A stretch of DNA of 8,000 bases from Rhodospirillales bacterium (GTDB lineage: Bacteria > Pseudomonadota > Alphaproteobacteria > Rhodospirillales > JABHCV01): contig JADHSW010000141.1 in the NCBI GenBank assembly GCA_016776705.1, positions 1 to 8,000 on the forward strand, in the 5' to 3' direction. Both the position numbers and the translations under genes were made by a program. The notes under the pieces are model-generated. The model was not told where the DNA came from. It searched no databases and saw only the letters and a list, made by a program, of their open reading frames with translations. Of this stretch, positions 1 to 5,851 are shown in pieces (the first letter of the stretch is position 1; the number at the start of each line of letters is the position of its first letter).

Positions 1-1
1 C

Positions 2-202
2 ACTTTCATGGGACTGCCGGTTGTTGCCGATATTGTCGATCTGGAATCTATCAACGCACTAATCGTCACTGATATGAAGGAACCGCAGGCGATTTATAAT
101 AAATCCATCGAAACCATTTCCGCCGACCGGGTGCTTATTTTGCCATTACTTGGAATCAATTCTGAACCCCAGAAGAACAAAGGCGTAGAGATTTCATCAT
201 GA
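2..202 (+). CDS. C-terminal end of a Rossmann-like protein (partial, possibly a wHTH regulator with nucleotide-binding domain)
   Basis: The reading frame is open from the first in-frame codon (position 2) to the TGA at 200-202, so the gene starts upstream of the window. The ATG at 8 is probably internal, because the frame continues through Thr-Phe before it. The 66 visible residues show an F-x-G-L-P-V-V turn, a predicted strand ALIVTD, a helix beginning EPQAIY, and a final strand RVLILPLLGI. This is the pattern seen at the C-terminus of Rossmann-like domains such as the PglD/NeuD N-terminal domain or the CoA-binding-like domain that follows a winged helix in some exopolysaccharide-linked regulators. 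The second option would suit its place directly before an antiterminator gene, but no DNA-binding part is visible here. The last bases form an ATGA overlap with the next gene, which suggests translational coupling. The family assignment is tentative. Confidence 0.5.
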   Translation, partial: TFMGLPVVADIVDLESINALIVTDMKEPQAIYNKSIETISADRVLILPLLGINSEPQKNKGVEISS

Positions 203-702
203 AACAATGGTTCGTTGTTCAGACACATGCCCGGGGCGAGAGTTTGGCGCGCGAAAATCTGTTACGCCAGGGTTACGAGGTTTATCTTCCGCTTTATTTA
301 AAGCGTCACCGTCATGCCCGCCGAACCGACTGGATCAAGGGGCCACTTTTCCCGCGATACCTGTTTGTACTATTGGATCCGGAGACGACACCTTGGCGAG
401 CTATTAATTCGACCATTGGGGCACAGTATATTGTTTGCTTTGATGGTCGCCCGGCACCGATGCCCGAAGGCATCATTGAGGAAATTATCGCCCGCGAGGA
501 CGACAAGGGTATGGTTTATACCGGATCTAAGGTCACTTTCAATCGCGGCGAAGCAGTTCGTGTCATGAGTGGCGCTATGGCCTGTCAAACTGGCCTGTTT
601 GACTGTGCCGTAGATGATGAGCGTGTTTTCATCCTGCTAAACCTTCTGGGCAGGCAGGTCAGAGTCAAAGTTTCTTGCGAACAACTCATGGCTAGCGCTT
701 GA
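199..702 (+). CDS. RfaH-like transcription antiterminator (specialised NusG paralogue)
   Basis: This 167-residue protein has the NusG layout: an NGN domain at about residues 1-97, a linker, and a KOW-type C-terminal domain at about 113-163. It resembles RfaH more than housekeeping NusG. The N-terminus WFVVQTHARGE is followed by QGYEVYLP, then PLFPRYLFV at 49-57 and INSTIGAQYIVCF at 69-81. The C-terminal segment ILLNLLGRQVRVKV (145-158) matches the LLLNLI region of E. coli RfaH, the part that packs against the NGN domain in its autoinhibited form. RfaH proteins bind paused RNA polymerase at an ops element and suppress termination in long surface-glycan operons. Here a probable ops element lies about 60 bases after the stop codon. 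The start ATG is inside the ATGA overlap with the upstream gene, so the two are probably co-translated. By recalled alignment, the RfaH residue Glu48 is Gly here while the equivalent of Arg138 is kept (Arg142). The family call is firm; regulation of the downstream operon is inferred. Confidence 0.88.
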   Translation: MKQWFVVQTHARGESLARENLLRQGYEVYLPLYLKRHRHARRTDWIKGPLFPRYLFVLLDPETTPWRAINSTIGAQYIVCFDGRPAPMPEGIIEEIIAREDDKGMVYTGSKVTFNRGEAVRVMSGAMACQTGLFDCAVDDERVFILLNLLGRQVRVKVSCEQLMASA

Positions 703-720
703 GCTGAAGAGGTCTGGTTC

Positions 721-759
721 GTTTCGTGCCGAAATACTCCGGTGAAGATTTTCACCCGG
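721..759 (+). promoter_or_regulatory. Two tandem stem-loops in the leader, upstream of the terminator-like hairpin
   Basis: TTTCG (722-726) pairs with CGAAA (730-734) around a TGC loop. GGTGAA (741-746) pairs perfectly with TTCACC (751-756) around a GATT loop, and with one bulged C (757) the second stem can extend through CC (739-740) and GG (758-759). That extension would use bases also needed by the GC-rich hairpin at 757-777, so the two could compete. Pairing was worked out by eye and no folding energy was computed. A role in pausing or attenuation is inferred from position. Confidence 0.45.
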
Positions 760-784
760 GCTGCGGTAGCGTGCCCGTTTTTTT
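757..784 (+). terminator. Intrinsic-terminator-like hairpin with T-tract, carrying the ops-like element in its loop
   Basis: CGGGC (757-761) pairs perfectly with GCCCG (773-777), five G-C pairs, and seven consecutive T follow directly (778-784). Inside the 11-base loop, GC (763-764) can also pair with GC (769-770) around a GGTA tetraloop. This is the form of a Rho-independent terminator, lying about 55 bases after the RfaH-like stop codon and 30 bases before the next start codon. The stem is short, so termination may be partial. Because the next gene is on the same strand and the loop holds an ops-like sequence, it may be a conditional terminator rather than a simple operon end. Confidence 0.6.
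762..774 (+). promoter_or_regulatory. ops/JUMPStart-like element (RfaH recruitment site)
   Basis: The bases TGCGGTAGCGTGC match the ops core GGCGGTAG in all but the first position and continue CGTG, as in classical JUMPStart sequences (GGCGGTAGCGT). In enterobacteria this element pauses RNA polymerase, and a small non-template-strand hairpin closed by the C and the last G of CGGTAG is bound by RfaH. The same C-G pair (764 and 769) is available here. It lies between an RfaH-like gene and a glycan operon on the same strand, where a functional ops would be expected. The match is by eye against a recalled consensus. Confidence 0.7.
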
Positions 785-813
785 AAATCCGAACTGTTCA
801 TGAAAGATACTTG

Positions 814-2889
814 ATGATCAGACTGTCACGACAACTCAGACTGTCACGACAACAAGTAATATTGGCGATTTTGATCCTTTGGACAGGGGCTGAGTTTATA
901 TTTTTAGGGAAATATGCGCCACCAGCGGGAACCGACAATCTGATTTCGTCTATGTCCAATCTGCAAACGTATGCGCGTTCTGGTCAATGGACATTGGGGT
1001 GGATGCCTCACGTAGCGGGCGGTGTTGATACAGCGGCACAGGGCTTTTATCCTGTTATCACACGGATAGCTTTTTTTTCCTTGCCCAATTGGTTGGCAGG
1101 CTACCTTCTAAGCTTGGGCCCCATTGTTGCAGGCGTGTTGGGTGTTTATCTGTTGTGCCGACGCCTTGGCCTTGTTTTTGCCGCTGCAGCGTTTGCCGCT
1201 TTTGTCTGGGTCATTGACTTCGGCGACACGATGTTTTTGAAAACGGCGGTACCGGGCTACTTGCCGCTCTTCATTGCCTCCCTAACGTATCTTCTGGATG
1301 ACAGAAAAAGTATTAAGCGCTGGTTGGCGGCACTTGGTATGTTGGTGGTGCTGGGTGGCACCGGATATTTTTCGCGTATCTTACCATTTCCCCTGATTAT
1401 CATGGGCGTGTGGTTTTTATTGATTGAGCCCCGCCGGGGTATTTCCAATTGGCTGATTATCGGATTGATGACACTGTTGGTTATTGCCATGCGGACGCCG
1501 GAAATAATCGCTATGGCAAATAATGCCCCCCTGGCGCCGATTTCAGATTTTCGTCAGTCGGATGGGTTAATTGAGATAATGGGCAAAACTGCCCGGGGTT
1601 TAGGCGAAGTTTTTGTTGGCGGTCCAAAAAACTATACTACTGCAATATGTTTTGCACTTTTTGGATATTCCCTACTTGACTGCAAAAACCGTCAACGCAA
1701 TCGATTCATGATAGTGGCGATCGTCACGGCGACCGTCTTGCCTTTTTTAATGGCTGCCGGAAAGATTGCAATACAGGAATTTCTGCCTTTTCTCAGTGGT
1801 TTTAACATCAATAACTATTTTAATTCTTTTCGCATGCTAATCGTTGTTTCCGGGGCCATAGGTTTTGCCGCCCTCATCGAAAACGTACAAAAGGGTACCA
1901 TTTCCCGCTGGGCACCTAGGGCGATTGGGGGTGTGTTGCTGATTTTCAGCTTAACCCTTAAAGCAAATGCTGCGTACGAGTGGATTACCCAGGGTTCATT
2001 GAAAAACAATTATGAAAGCCCAGTACTAAATACGCTTGCAGGTAAAATTAAAACTAACGGGCGTCCGGTTCGCGCCTTGGCCCATCAGATGTATGGTCCC
2101 GTATTGCATGCCTATGGTATCGAGACCCTGGGCGGGGCAAATCCACTTCTCATGCGCCGTTATCACAATTTTTGGCAGAAAATGTCGGAGGGTTGGCGCA
2201 GCAGGGCTAGTTTTGACCTCCGGCGCGGCGGTGACCGCGGTGCGCAAATCAGTTATTTACCTGCGGGCGACAATATAGAATGGCCAATAGGTGATGACCT
2301 GAACATGAAAATGTTGAGCTTAGCCAATGTTGGATATGTCGTTTCCCGCGACCATATATTGGCGCCAGGTCTGAAACAGTTAAGTGGTCCGGATCGTCCC
2401 TGGCATGCTCTCAGCCGTAATGAAAAAATCAAAGTCAATCTGCACGACAACTTTTCGGGGCGCAACCATGTGTTTGTTTACAAAAACGCCAATGTATTTC
2501 CACGTTTTTATACCGTCACGGCTCTCAGGACATTCGATAATGGGGAGAAGGTGCTGGACGCAGTGGCAGCCGCGAGCTTGGGTGAATTGGCCTCAACTCT
2601 GTTTACAGAGAAGGGCCTTATCCCCAAACGGATAAACCCGAACACTCCCCTGTACAAATCCGGTGTGCAGGTTGATCGGTATGACAACAATGAAATAGTC
2701 CTCACGATCAAAAGCAAGGGCACAACTGCGCTGATCGCCACCAACGCCTACTCCCCATTCTGGAAGGCCACCGTCGATGGCGTTCCGACAATCATGTTCC
2801 CGGCCGATCACGCTTTCTGGGGGGTGTTTCTGCCCGCTGGAGCGAAGAAAGTCGTGTTCCGTTATCAACCGCCCTATCCGGCCTTTTAA
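814..2889 (+). CDS. Large YfhO/GT-C-like multi-spanning membrane protein
   Basis: An integral membrane protein of 691 residues from ATG 814 (692 if TTG 811 is used). A positively charged N-terminus (RLSRQLRLSRQQ) precedes a first membrane span at about 15-32. Roughly ten more hydrophobic segments follow, at about 94-136, 149-163, 171-206, 213-229, 275-290, 300-318, 340-357 and 371-386. The 50 residues after span 1 hold Asp42 in AGTDNL, where GT-C enzymes often keep an acidic catalytic residue. The remaining 300 residues are soluble, probably periplasmic, and end in a YfhO-type module: TNAYSPFWKATVDG (644-657), then LPAGAKKVVFRYQPP (674-688). YfhO-like proteins are linked to glycosylation of teichoic acids and other surface glycans, so a role in polymer glycosylation or sugar transfer is likely, with substrate unknown. 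YfhO proteins usually have another membrane segment after the YxPP motif, but this one stops four residues later. ATG 814 is preferred, with a weak AAAG (803-806) upstream. Confidence 0.72.
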   Translation: MIRLSRQLRLSRQQVILAILILWTGAEFIFLGKYAPPAGTDNLISSMSNLQTYARSGQWTLGWMPHVAGGVDTAAQGFYPVITRIAFFSLPNWLAGYLLSLGPIVAGVLGVYLLCRRLGLVFAAAAFAAFVWVIDFGDTMFLKTAVPGYLPLFIASLTYLLDDRKSIKRWLAALGMLVVLGGTGYFSRILPFPLIIMGVWFLLIEPRRGISNWLIIGLMTLLVIAMRTPEIIAMANNAPLAPISDFRQSDGLIEIMGKTARGLGEVFVGGPKNYTTAICFALFGYSLLDCKNRQRNRFMIVAIVTATVLPFLMAAGKIAIQEFLPFLSGFNINNYFNSFRMLIVVSGAIGFAALIENVQKGTISRWAPRAIGGVLLIFSLTLKANAAYEWITQGSLKNNYESPVLNTLAGKIKTNGRPVRALAHQMYGPVLHAYGIETLGGANPLLMRRYHNFWQKMSEGWRSRASFDLRRGGDRGAQISYLPAGDNIEWPIGDDLNMKMLSLANVGYVVSRDHILAPGLKQLSGPDRPWHALSRNEKIKVNLHDNFSGRNHVFVYKNANVFPRFYTVTALRTFDNGEKVLDAVAAASLGELASTLFTEKGLIPKRINPNTPLYKSGVQVDRYDNNEIVLTIKSKGTTALIATNAYSPFWKATVDGVPTIMFPADHAFWGVFLPAGAKKVVFRYQPPYPAF
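819..854 (+). repeat. Tandem 18-bp direct repeat at the start of the membrane-protein gene
   Basis: Two adjacent copies of CAGACTGTCACGACAACW lie at 819-836 and 837-854, identical over the first 17 bases and differing only at the last (T versus A). The unit is a multiple of three and encodes RLSRQL then RLSRQQ, the basic cytoplasmic stretch before the first membrane span. Gain or loss of a unit would keep the frame and change only the positive charge ahead of the span. Confidence 0.9.
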
Positions 2890-2914
2890 TTACACTGGAT
2901 TCTGGAATTTAAAT

Positions 2915-3955
2915 ATGAGCTCACCTTCAACGATCAGAAATTTTTCCTCACCCGCCATAGACCTGGATAATTGCTCCTTACTCGTCACGGGTGCTACCGG
3001 ATCCTTCGGCAAGGGATTTGTTAAAAATGTGCTACGGCGTTTCAAGCCGAAAAAGCTAATTGTGTTCTCGCGCGATGAACTCAAGCAGTTTGACATGGCC
3101 AACGAATTTCCAACGGATGAATATCCTGCCTTACGTTTTTTTATTGGTGATGTGCGTGACCGGGACCGTCTGGAAATGGCCATGCGGGATGTTGACTATG
3201 TCATTCACGCTGCGGCCATGAAGCAAGTGCCAACGGCCGAGTACAACCCTATGGAATGCATCAACACGAATGTTATCGGAGCAGAAAATATTGTTCAGGC
3301 GGCGATCCGCTGTAATGTTAAAAAAATTATTGCGCTTTCAACAGACAAGGCGGCAAATCCGATCAATCTTTACGGCGCAAGCAAGCTTGCATCGGATAAA
3401 ATATTCGTTGCGGCTAATAATCTAAGCGGTGCCGATGGCACCCGTTTTAGCGTTGTGCGATATGGAAACGTGCTGGGGTCACGTGGCAGTGTCGTTCCGT
3501 TTTTCCGCAAATTAATGGCAGAAGGCGCACAATCCTTGCCCATCACAGACCCTGAAATGACACGGTTCTGGATTACCTTGAATCAGGGCATCGATTTTGT
3601 ATTGTCCAGCCTGCAAATGATGAAGGGTGGGGAAATTTTTGTTCCCAAAATTCCCAGTATGAAAATTGTCGACATGGCCGCCGCCATGGCGCCGGGGATC
3701 GCCACCCATAATGTTGGTATCCGCCCAGGCGAAAAACTGCATGAAATCATGGTTCCTGGTGATGATGCTCGTACAACACTGGAATTGTCCGATCGCTTTG
3801 TCATTGCGCCGGCTTTCAGTTTTTGGAATGACGAGGAATATACCATCAACGGAGCTAATAAAGTCGCCGACAACTTCGCCTATTCCAGCGATGCCAATCA
3901 GGAGTGGCTTGATGCCGACGGCCTGCAAGCCATGCTTGATATGGAAGACGCCTGA
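2915..3955 (+). CDS. pseB: UDP-N-acetylglucosamine 4,6-dehydratase (inverting), PseB/FlaA1 type
   Basis: A 346-residue, cytoplasmic, extended-SDR enzyme for the first step of pseudaminic acid synthesis: NADP-dependent conversion of UDP-GlcNAc to UDP-2-acetamido-2,6-dideoxy-L-arabino-hexos-4-ulose. The Rossmann nucleotide motif TGATGSFG is at 25-32. The family hallmark MKQVP is at 102-106. STDKA gives Asp144-Lys145 and YGASK gives Tyr153 and Lys157. The Asp-Lys-Tyr spacing equals the catalytic triad described for H. pylori FlaA1. RYGNVLGSRGSV (182-193), TRFWI (216-220) and RPGEKLHE (270-277) are also typical. ATG 2915 is chosen because the family normally starts just before the Rossmann strand; the frame is open back to an ATG at 2777, but that stretch overlaps the preceding gene and looks unrelated. 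The gap from the upstream stop is 25 bases, with a weak GGA at 2904-2906. The next gene follows after 5 bases. The length is typical and no key residue is missing. Confidence 0.95.
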   Translation: MSSPSTIRNFSSPAIDLDNCSLLVTGATGSFGKGFVKNVLRRFKPKKLIVFSRDELKQFDMANEFPTDEYPALRFFIGDVRDRDRLEMAMRDVDYVIHAAAMKQVPTAEYNPMECINTNVIGAENIVQAAIRCNVKKIIALSTDKAANPINLYGASKLASDKIFVAANNLSGADGTRFSVVRYGNVLGSRGSVVPFFRKLMAEGAQSLPITDPEMTRFWITLNQGIDFVLSSLQMMKGGEIFVPKIPSMKIVDMAAAMAPGIATHNVGIRPGEKLHEIMVPGDDARTTLELSDRFVIAPAFSFWNDEEYTINGANKVADNFAYSSDANQEWLDADGLQAMLDMEDA

Positions 3956-3960
3956 ACAGA

Positions 3961-5166
3961 ATGACTCAAGCCAAACCCTTCCTGCCTTACGGGCGCCATT
4001 GGGTTGATGATGCCGATGTGGCCGCCGTTGAAGCCGTGCTGCGCGGCGAGACGCTGACAGGCGGCCCAGCGGTGGCGGCGTTCGAATCTAAACTGACAGA
4101 AGTCACCGGAGCCGAACATGCAGTCAGTTGTTCAAGCGGCACGGCTGCTCTTCACATGGCAATGATGGCTGCAGGTATTGGTTCAGGCGATACGGTGATT
4201 GTGCCGACGGTGACTTTCCTGGCCAGCGCCAACGCGGCCCGTTATGTCGGGGCCGATGTGGTGTTCGCCGATGTCGATGCGGATAGCGGGCTCATGGGCC
4301 CGCAGCATTTTCAGGCGGCGCTGGAAAGCGCCAATGGTAATGTGAAAGCAGTGGTGCCGGTGCATCTTAGCGGGCAAATCTGTGACATGCCGGCCATACG
4401 CGCCATTGCCCGTGAACATAAAATTCTTGTCATCGAAGATGCCTGCCATGCGCTGGGCACAACCAGTGGAAACAATAACCTGCCATCGGGAAGTTGCGCC
4501 TATTCTGACATGGCGACGTTTTCCTTCCACCCGGTCAAAACGGTGGCCATGGGCGAGGGCGGTGCCATCACAACCAATGATGTTGAGCTGGCGCAAAAAC
4601 TGCGTCTTGTTCGCAATCATGGCATGACCAGGGACAAGGCGGCGTTCGTTAACGACGATATGGCTTTCGACGACGATGGCAACTCCAATCCCTGGTATTA
4701 TGAAATGTCTGAACCCGGTTTTAATTACCGGGCCAGTGATATTCATTGTGCGCTAGGCCTCAGTCAACTGGACAAACTGTTTGAGGCCGGCCGGCGTCGC
4801 AGGCAACTGGCAGGGATTTATGATACCGCATTGGCGAATATTTCACCCCACATCCGGCCATTGGCGAGAGTCGCCGGTTGTGATCCGGTTTGGCATCTGT
4901 ATGTCGTTTTGATTGAATTTGAAGCGGCTGGAACGGATCGAGCAACCTTGATGCGCTGTCTGCACGAGCGCGGCATTGGCACCCAGGTGCATTATATTCC
5001 GGTCCACGAACAACCTTATTATCGTGATCTTTACGGTCGACAGACCTTGCCCGGGGCAGATACATATTATCGGCGCTGCTTAACACTGCCGCTGTTTCCG
5101 GCAATGGACGACAGTGAAGTTGAGCGGGTCGTCGGGGAATTATCCAACCTGTTGAAGGACGGTTAG
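3961..5166 (+). CDS. pseC: UDP-4-amino-4,6-dideoxy-N-acetyl-beta-L-altrosamine transaminase, PseC type
   Basis: A 401-residue PLP-dependent aminotransferase of the DegT/DnrJ/EryC1 family, the second pseudaminic-acid step, which aminates C4 of the PseB product using glutamate. The N-terminal LPYGRHWVDDADVAAV and the LTGGPAVAAFE segment (32-42) are typical of PseC. SSGTAAL (58-64) binds the PLP phosphate, IEDACHALG (158-166) supplies Asp160 to the pyridine nitrogen, and FSFHPVKTVAMGEGGA (187-202) carries the Schiff-base Lys193. EPGFNYRASDIHCALGLSQL (251-270) and QVHYIPVHEQPYY (342-354) complete the family pattern. It begins 5 bases after pseB, and the likely ribosome-binding GGAAG (3943-3947) lies inside the pseB end, so the pair is almost certainly co-transcribed and coupled. 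The closest alternative is a related amino-sugar transaminase such as LegC or PglE, but the direct pseB neighbour favours PseC. Confidence 0.93.
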   Translation: MTQAKPFLPYGRHWVDDADVAAVEAVLRGETLTGGPAVAAFESKLTEVTGAEHAVSCSSGTAALHMAMMAAGIGSGDTVIVPTVTFLASANAARYVGADVVFADVDADSGLMGPQHFQAALESANGNVKAVVPVHLSGQICDMPAIRAIAREHKILVIEDACHALGTTSGNNNLPSGSCAYSDMATFSFHPVKTVAMGEGGAITTNDVELAQKLRLVRNHGMTRDKAAFVNDDMAFDDDGNSNPWYYEMSEPGFNYRASDIHCALGLSQLDKLFEAGRRRRQLAGIYDTALANISPHIRPLARVAGCDPVWHLYVVLIEFEAAGTDRATLMRCLHERGIGTQVHYIPVHEQPYYRDLYGRQTLPGADTYYRRCLTLPLFPAMDDSEVERVVGELSNLLKDG

Positions 5167-5173
5167 TACGCCA

Positions 5174-5851
5174 ATGAGTAAAACCGTGGCCATCGTTCAG
5201 GCGCGCATGGGCTCTTCCCGGTTGCCGGGCAAGGTGCTGATGAATTTGGCCGGACGCACAGTACTGTCCCATGTGCTGGAGCGCTGCCAGGCCATTGATG
5301 GGGTGGATTCTGTTTGTTGCGCGATACCTCAAGGCGTCGACAACGATCCGGTCGCCGATGAGGCCGAAGTCGCCGGGGCAATAGTCTTCCGGGGGTCGGA
5401 AAATGATGTCCTTGACCGGTATTACAAAGCGGCCCTTGCCTTGGGTGCTGATGTGGTGCTGCGGGTGACCAGCGACTGTCCGCTGATTGATCCTGCGGTC
5501 TGTGCAGATGTGCTGCGTTTAAGACAGGAAGAAAAAGCTGATTTTGCTACCAACAACATGCCGCCGAGTTGGCCTCACGGGCTGGATTGCGAAGTCTTTA
5601 CTTTTGAGTGGTTGACCCGTGCCGCCGACGAAGCGACGCAACAGGAAGCCCGTGAGCACGTCGGGCCTTACGTCCGTAACCATGCAGAGGCCCGTAAGGT
5701 CAATCTGGCTTCGCCGGATGCATCGCTGGCGGGGCATCGCTGGACCCTGGATACTGCGGATGATTTTGAAATTCTGACAGGCCTGTTTGCCCGGTTGCCG
5801 GAAGGTTCCCAGGGATGGGGTTACCAGGCAGTGTTAGATAAACAAGTATGA
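5174..5851 (+). CDS. SpsF/COG1861-type cytidylyltransferase, probable CMP-pseudaminic acid synthase
   Basis: A 225-residue nucleotidyltransferase-fold protein. The phosphate-binding loop QARMGSSRLPGK is at 9-20, followed by the SpsF pattern RVTSDCPLIDP (97-107) with probable metal-ligand Asp101, PHGLDCEVF (134-142), REHVGPYVRNH (160-170) and HRWTLDTADDFE (188-199). In pseudaminate clusters the CTP-dependent activating enzyme may be PseF or an SpsF-like protein, and this belongs to the second kind. The expected reaction is CTP plus nonulosonate giving CMP-nonulosonate in the cytoplasm, the last activation step. The gene starts 7 bases after pseC, with GAAGGA at 5154-5159 in the pseC end as possible ribosome-binding site at rather long spacing. 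Its stop overlaps the next start by ATGA. The family is clear; the sugar is inferred from the neighbours. Confidence 0.87.
   Translation: MSKTVAIVQARMGSSRLPGKVLMNLAGRTVLSHVLERCQAIDGVDSVCCAIPQGVDNDPVADEAEVAGAIVFRGSENDVLDRYYKAALALGADVVLRVTSDCPLIDPAVCADVLRLRQEEKADFATNNMPPSWPHGLDCEVFTFEWLTRAADEATQQEAREHVGPYVRNHAEARKVNLASPDASLAGHRWTLDTADDFEILTGLFARLPEGSQGWGYQAVLDKQV

Noticed and set aside
699..727. Possible sigma-70 promoter (TTGAGC, 17 bases, TTTCGT) after the RfaH-like gene
   Set aside because: The -10 match is only 3 of 6, so it is not good enough to claim. The operon may be read from upstream through the terminator-like hairpin.
811..813. TTG start for the membrane-protein gene
   Set aside because: The adjacent ATG at 814 is the stronger start codon and adds only one residue's difference.
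800..814. Four-codon ORF (MKDT) ending in TGATG at the membrane-protein start
   Set aside because: It has no ribosome-binding site and is too short to separate from chance, although the stop-start overlap is neat.
2777..2914. N-terminal extension of pseB to an upstream ATG
   Set aside because: It overlaps the conserved YfhO-like C-terminus, and the extra residues do not resemble PseB, whose normal start is close to ATG 2915.
3512..3928. 138-codon open frame on the minus strand
   Set aside because: It is antisense to the well-conserved C-terminal half of pseB and has no family features.
4183..4746. 187-codon open frame on the minus strand
   Set aside because: It lies wholly antisense to pseC, and its translation shows no recognisable domain; it is a by-product of GC-rich codon use in pseC.
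4760..5332. 190-codon open frame on the minus strand
   Set aside because: It is antisense to the ends of pseC and the cytidylyltransferase gene, both strongly supported. Its translation is rich in Arg, Pro and His with no domain.
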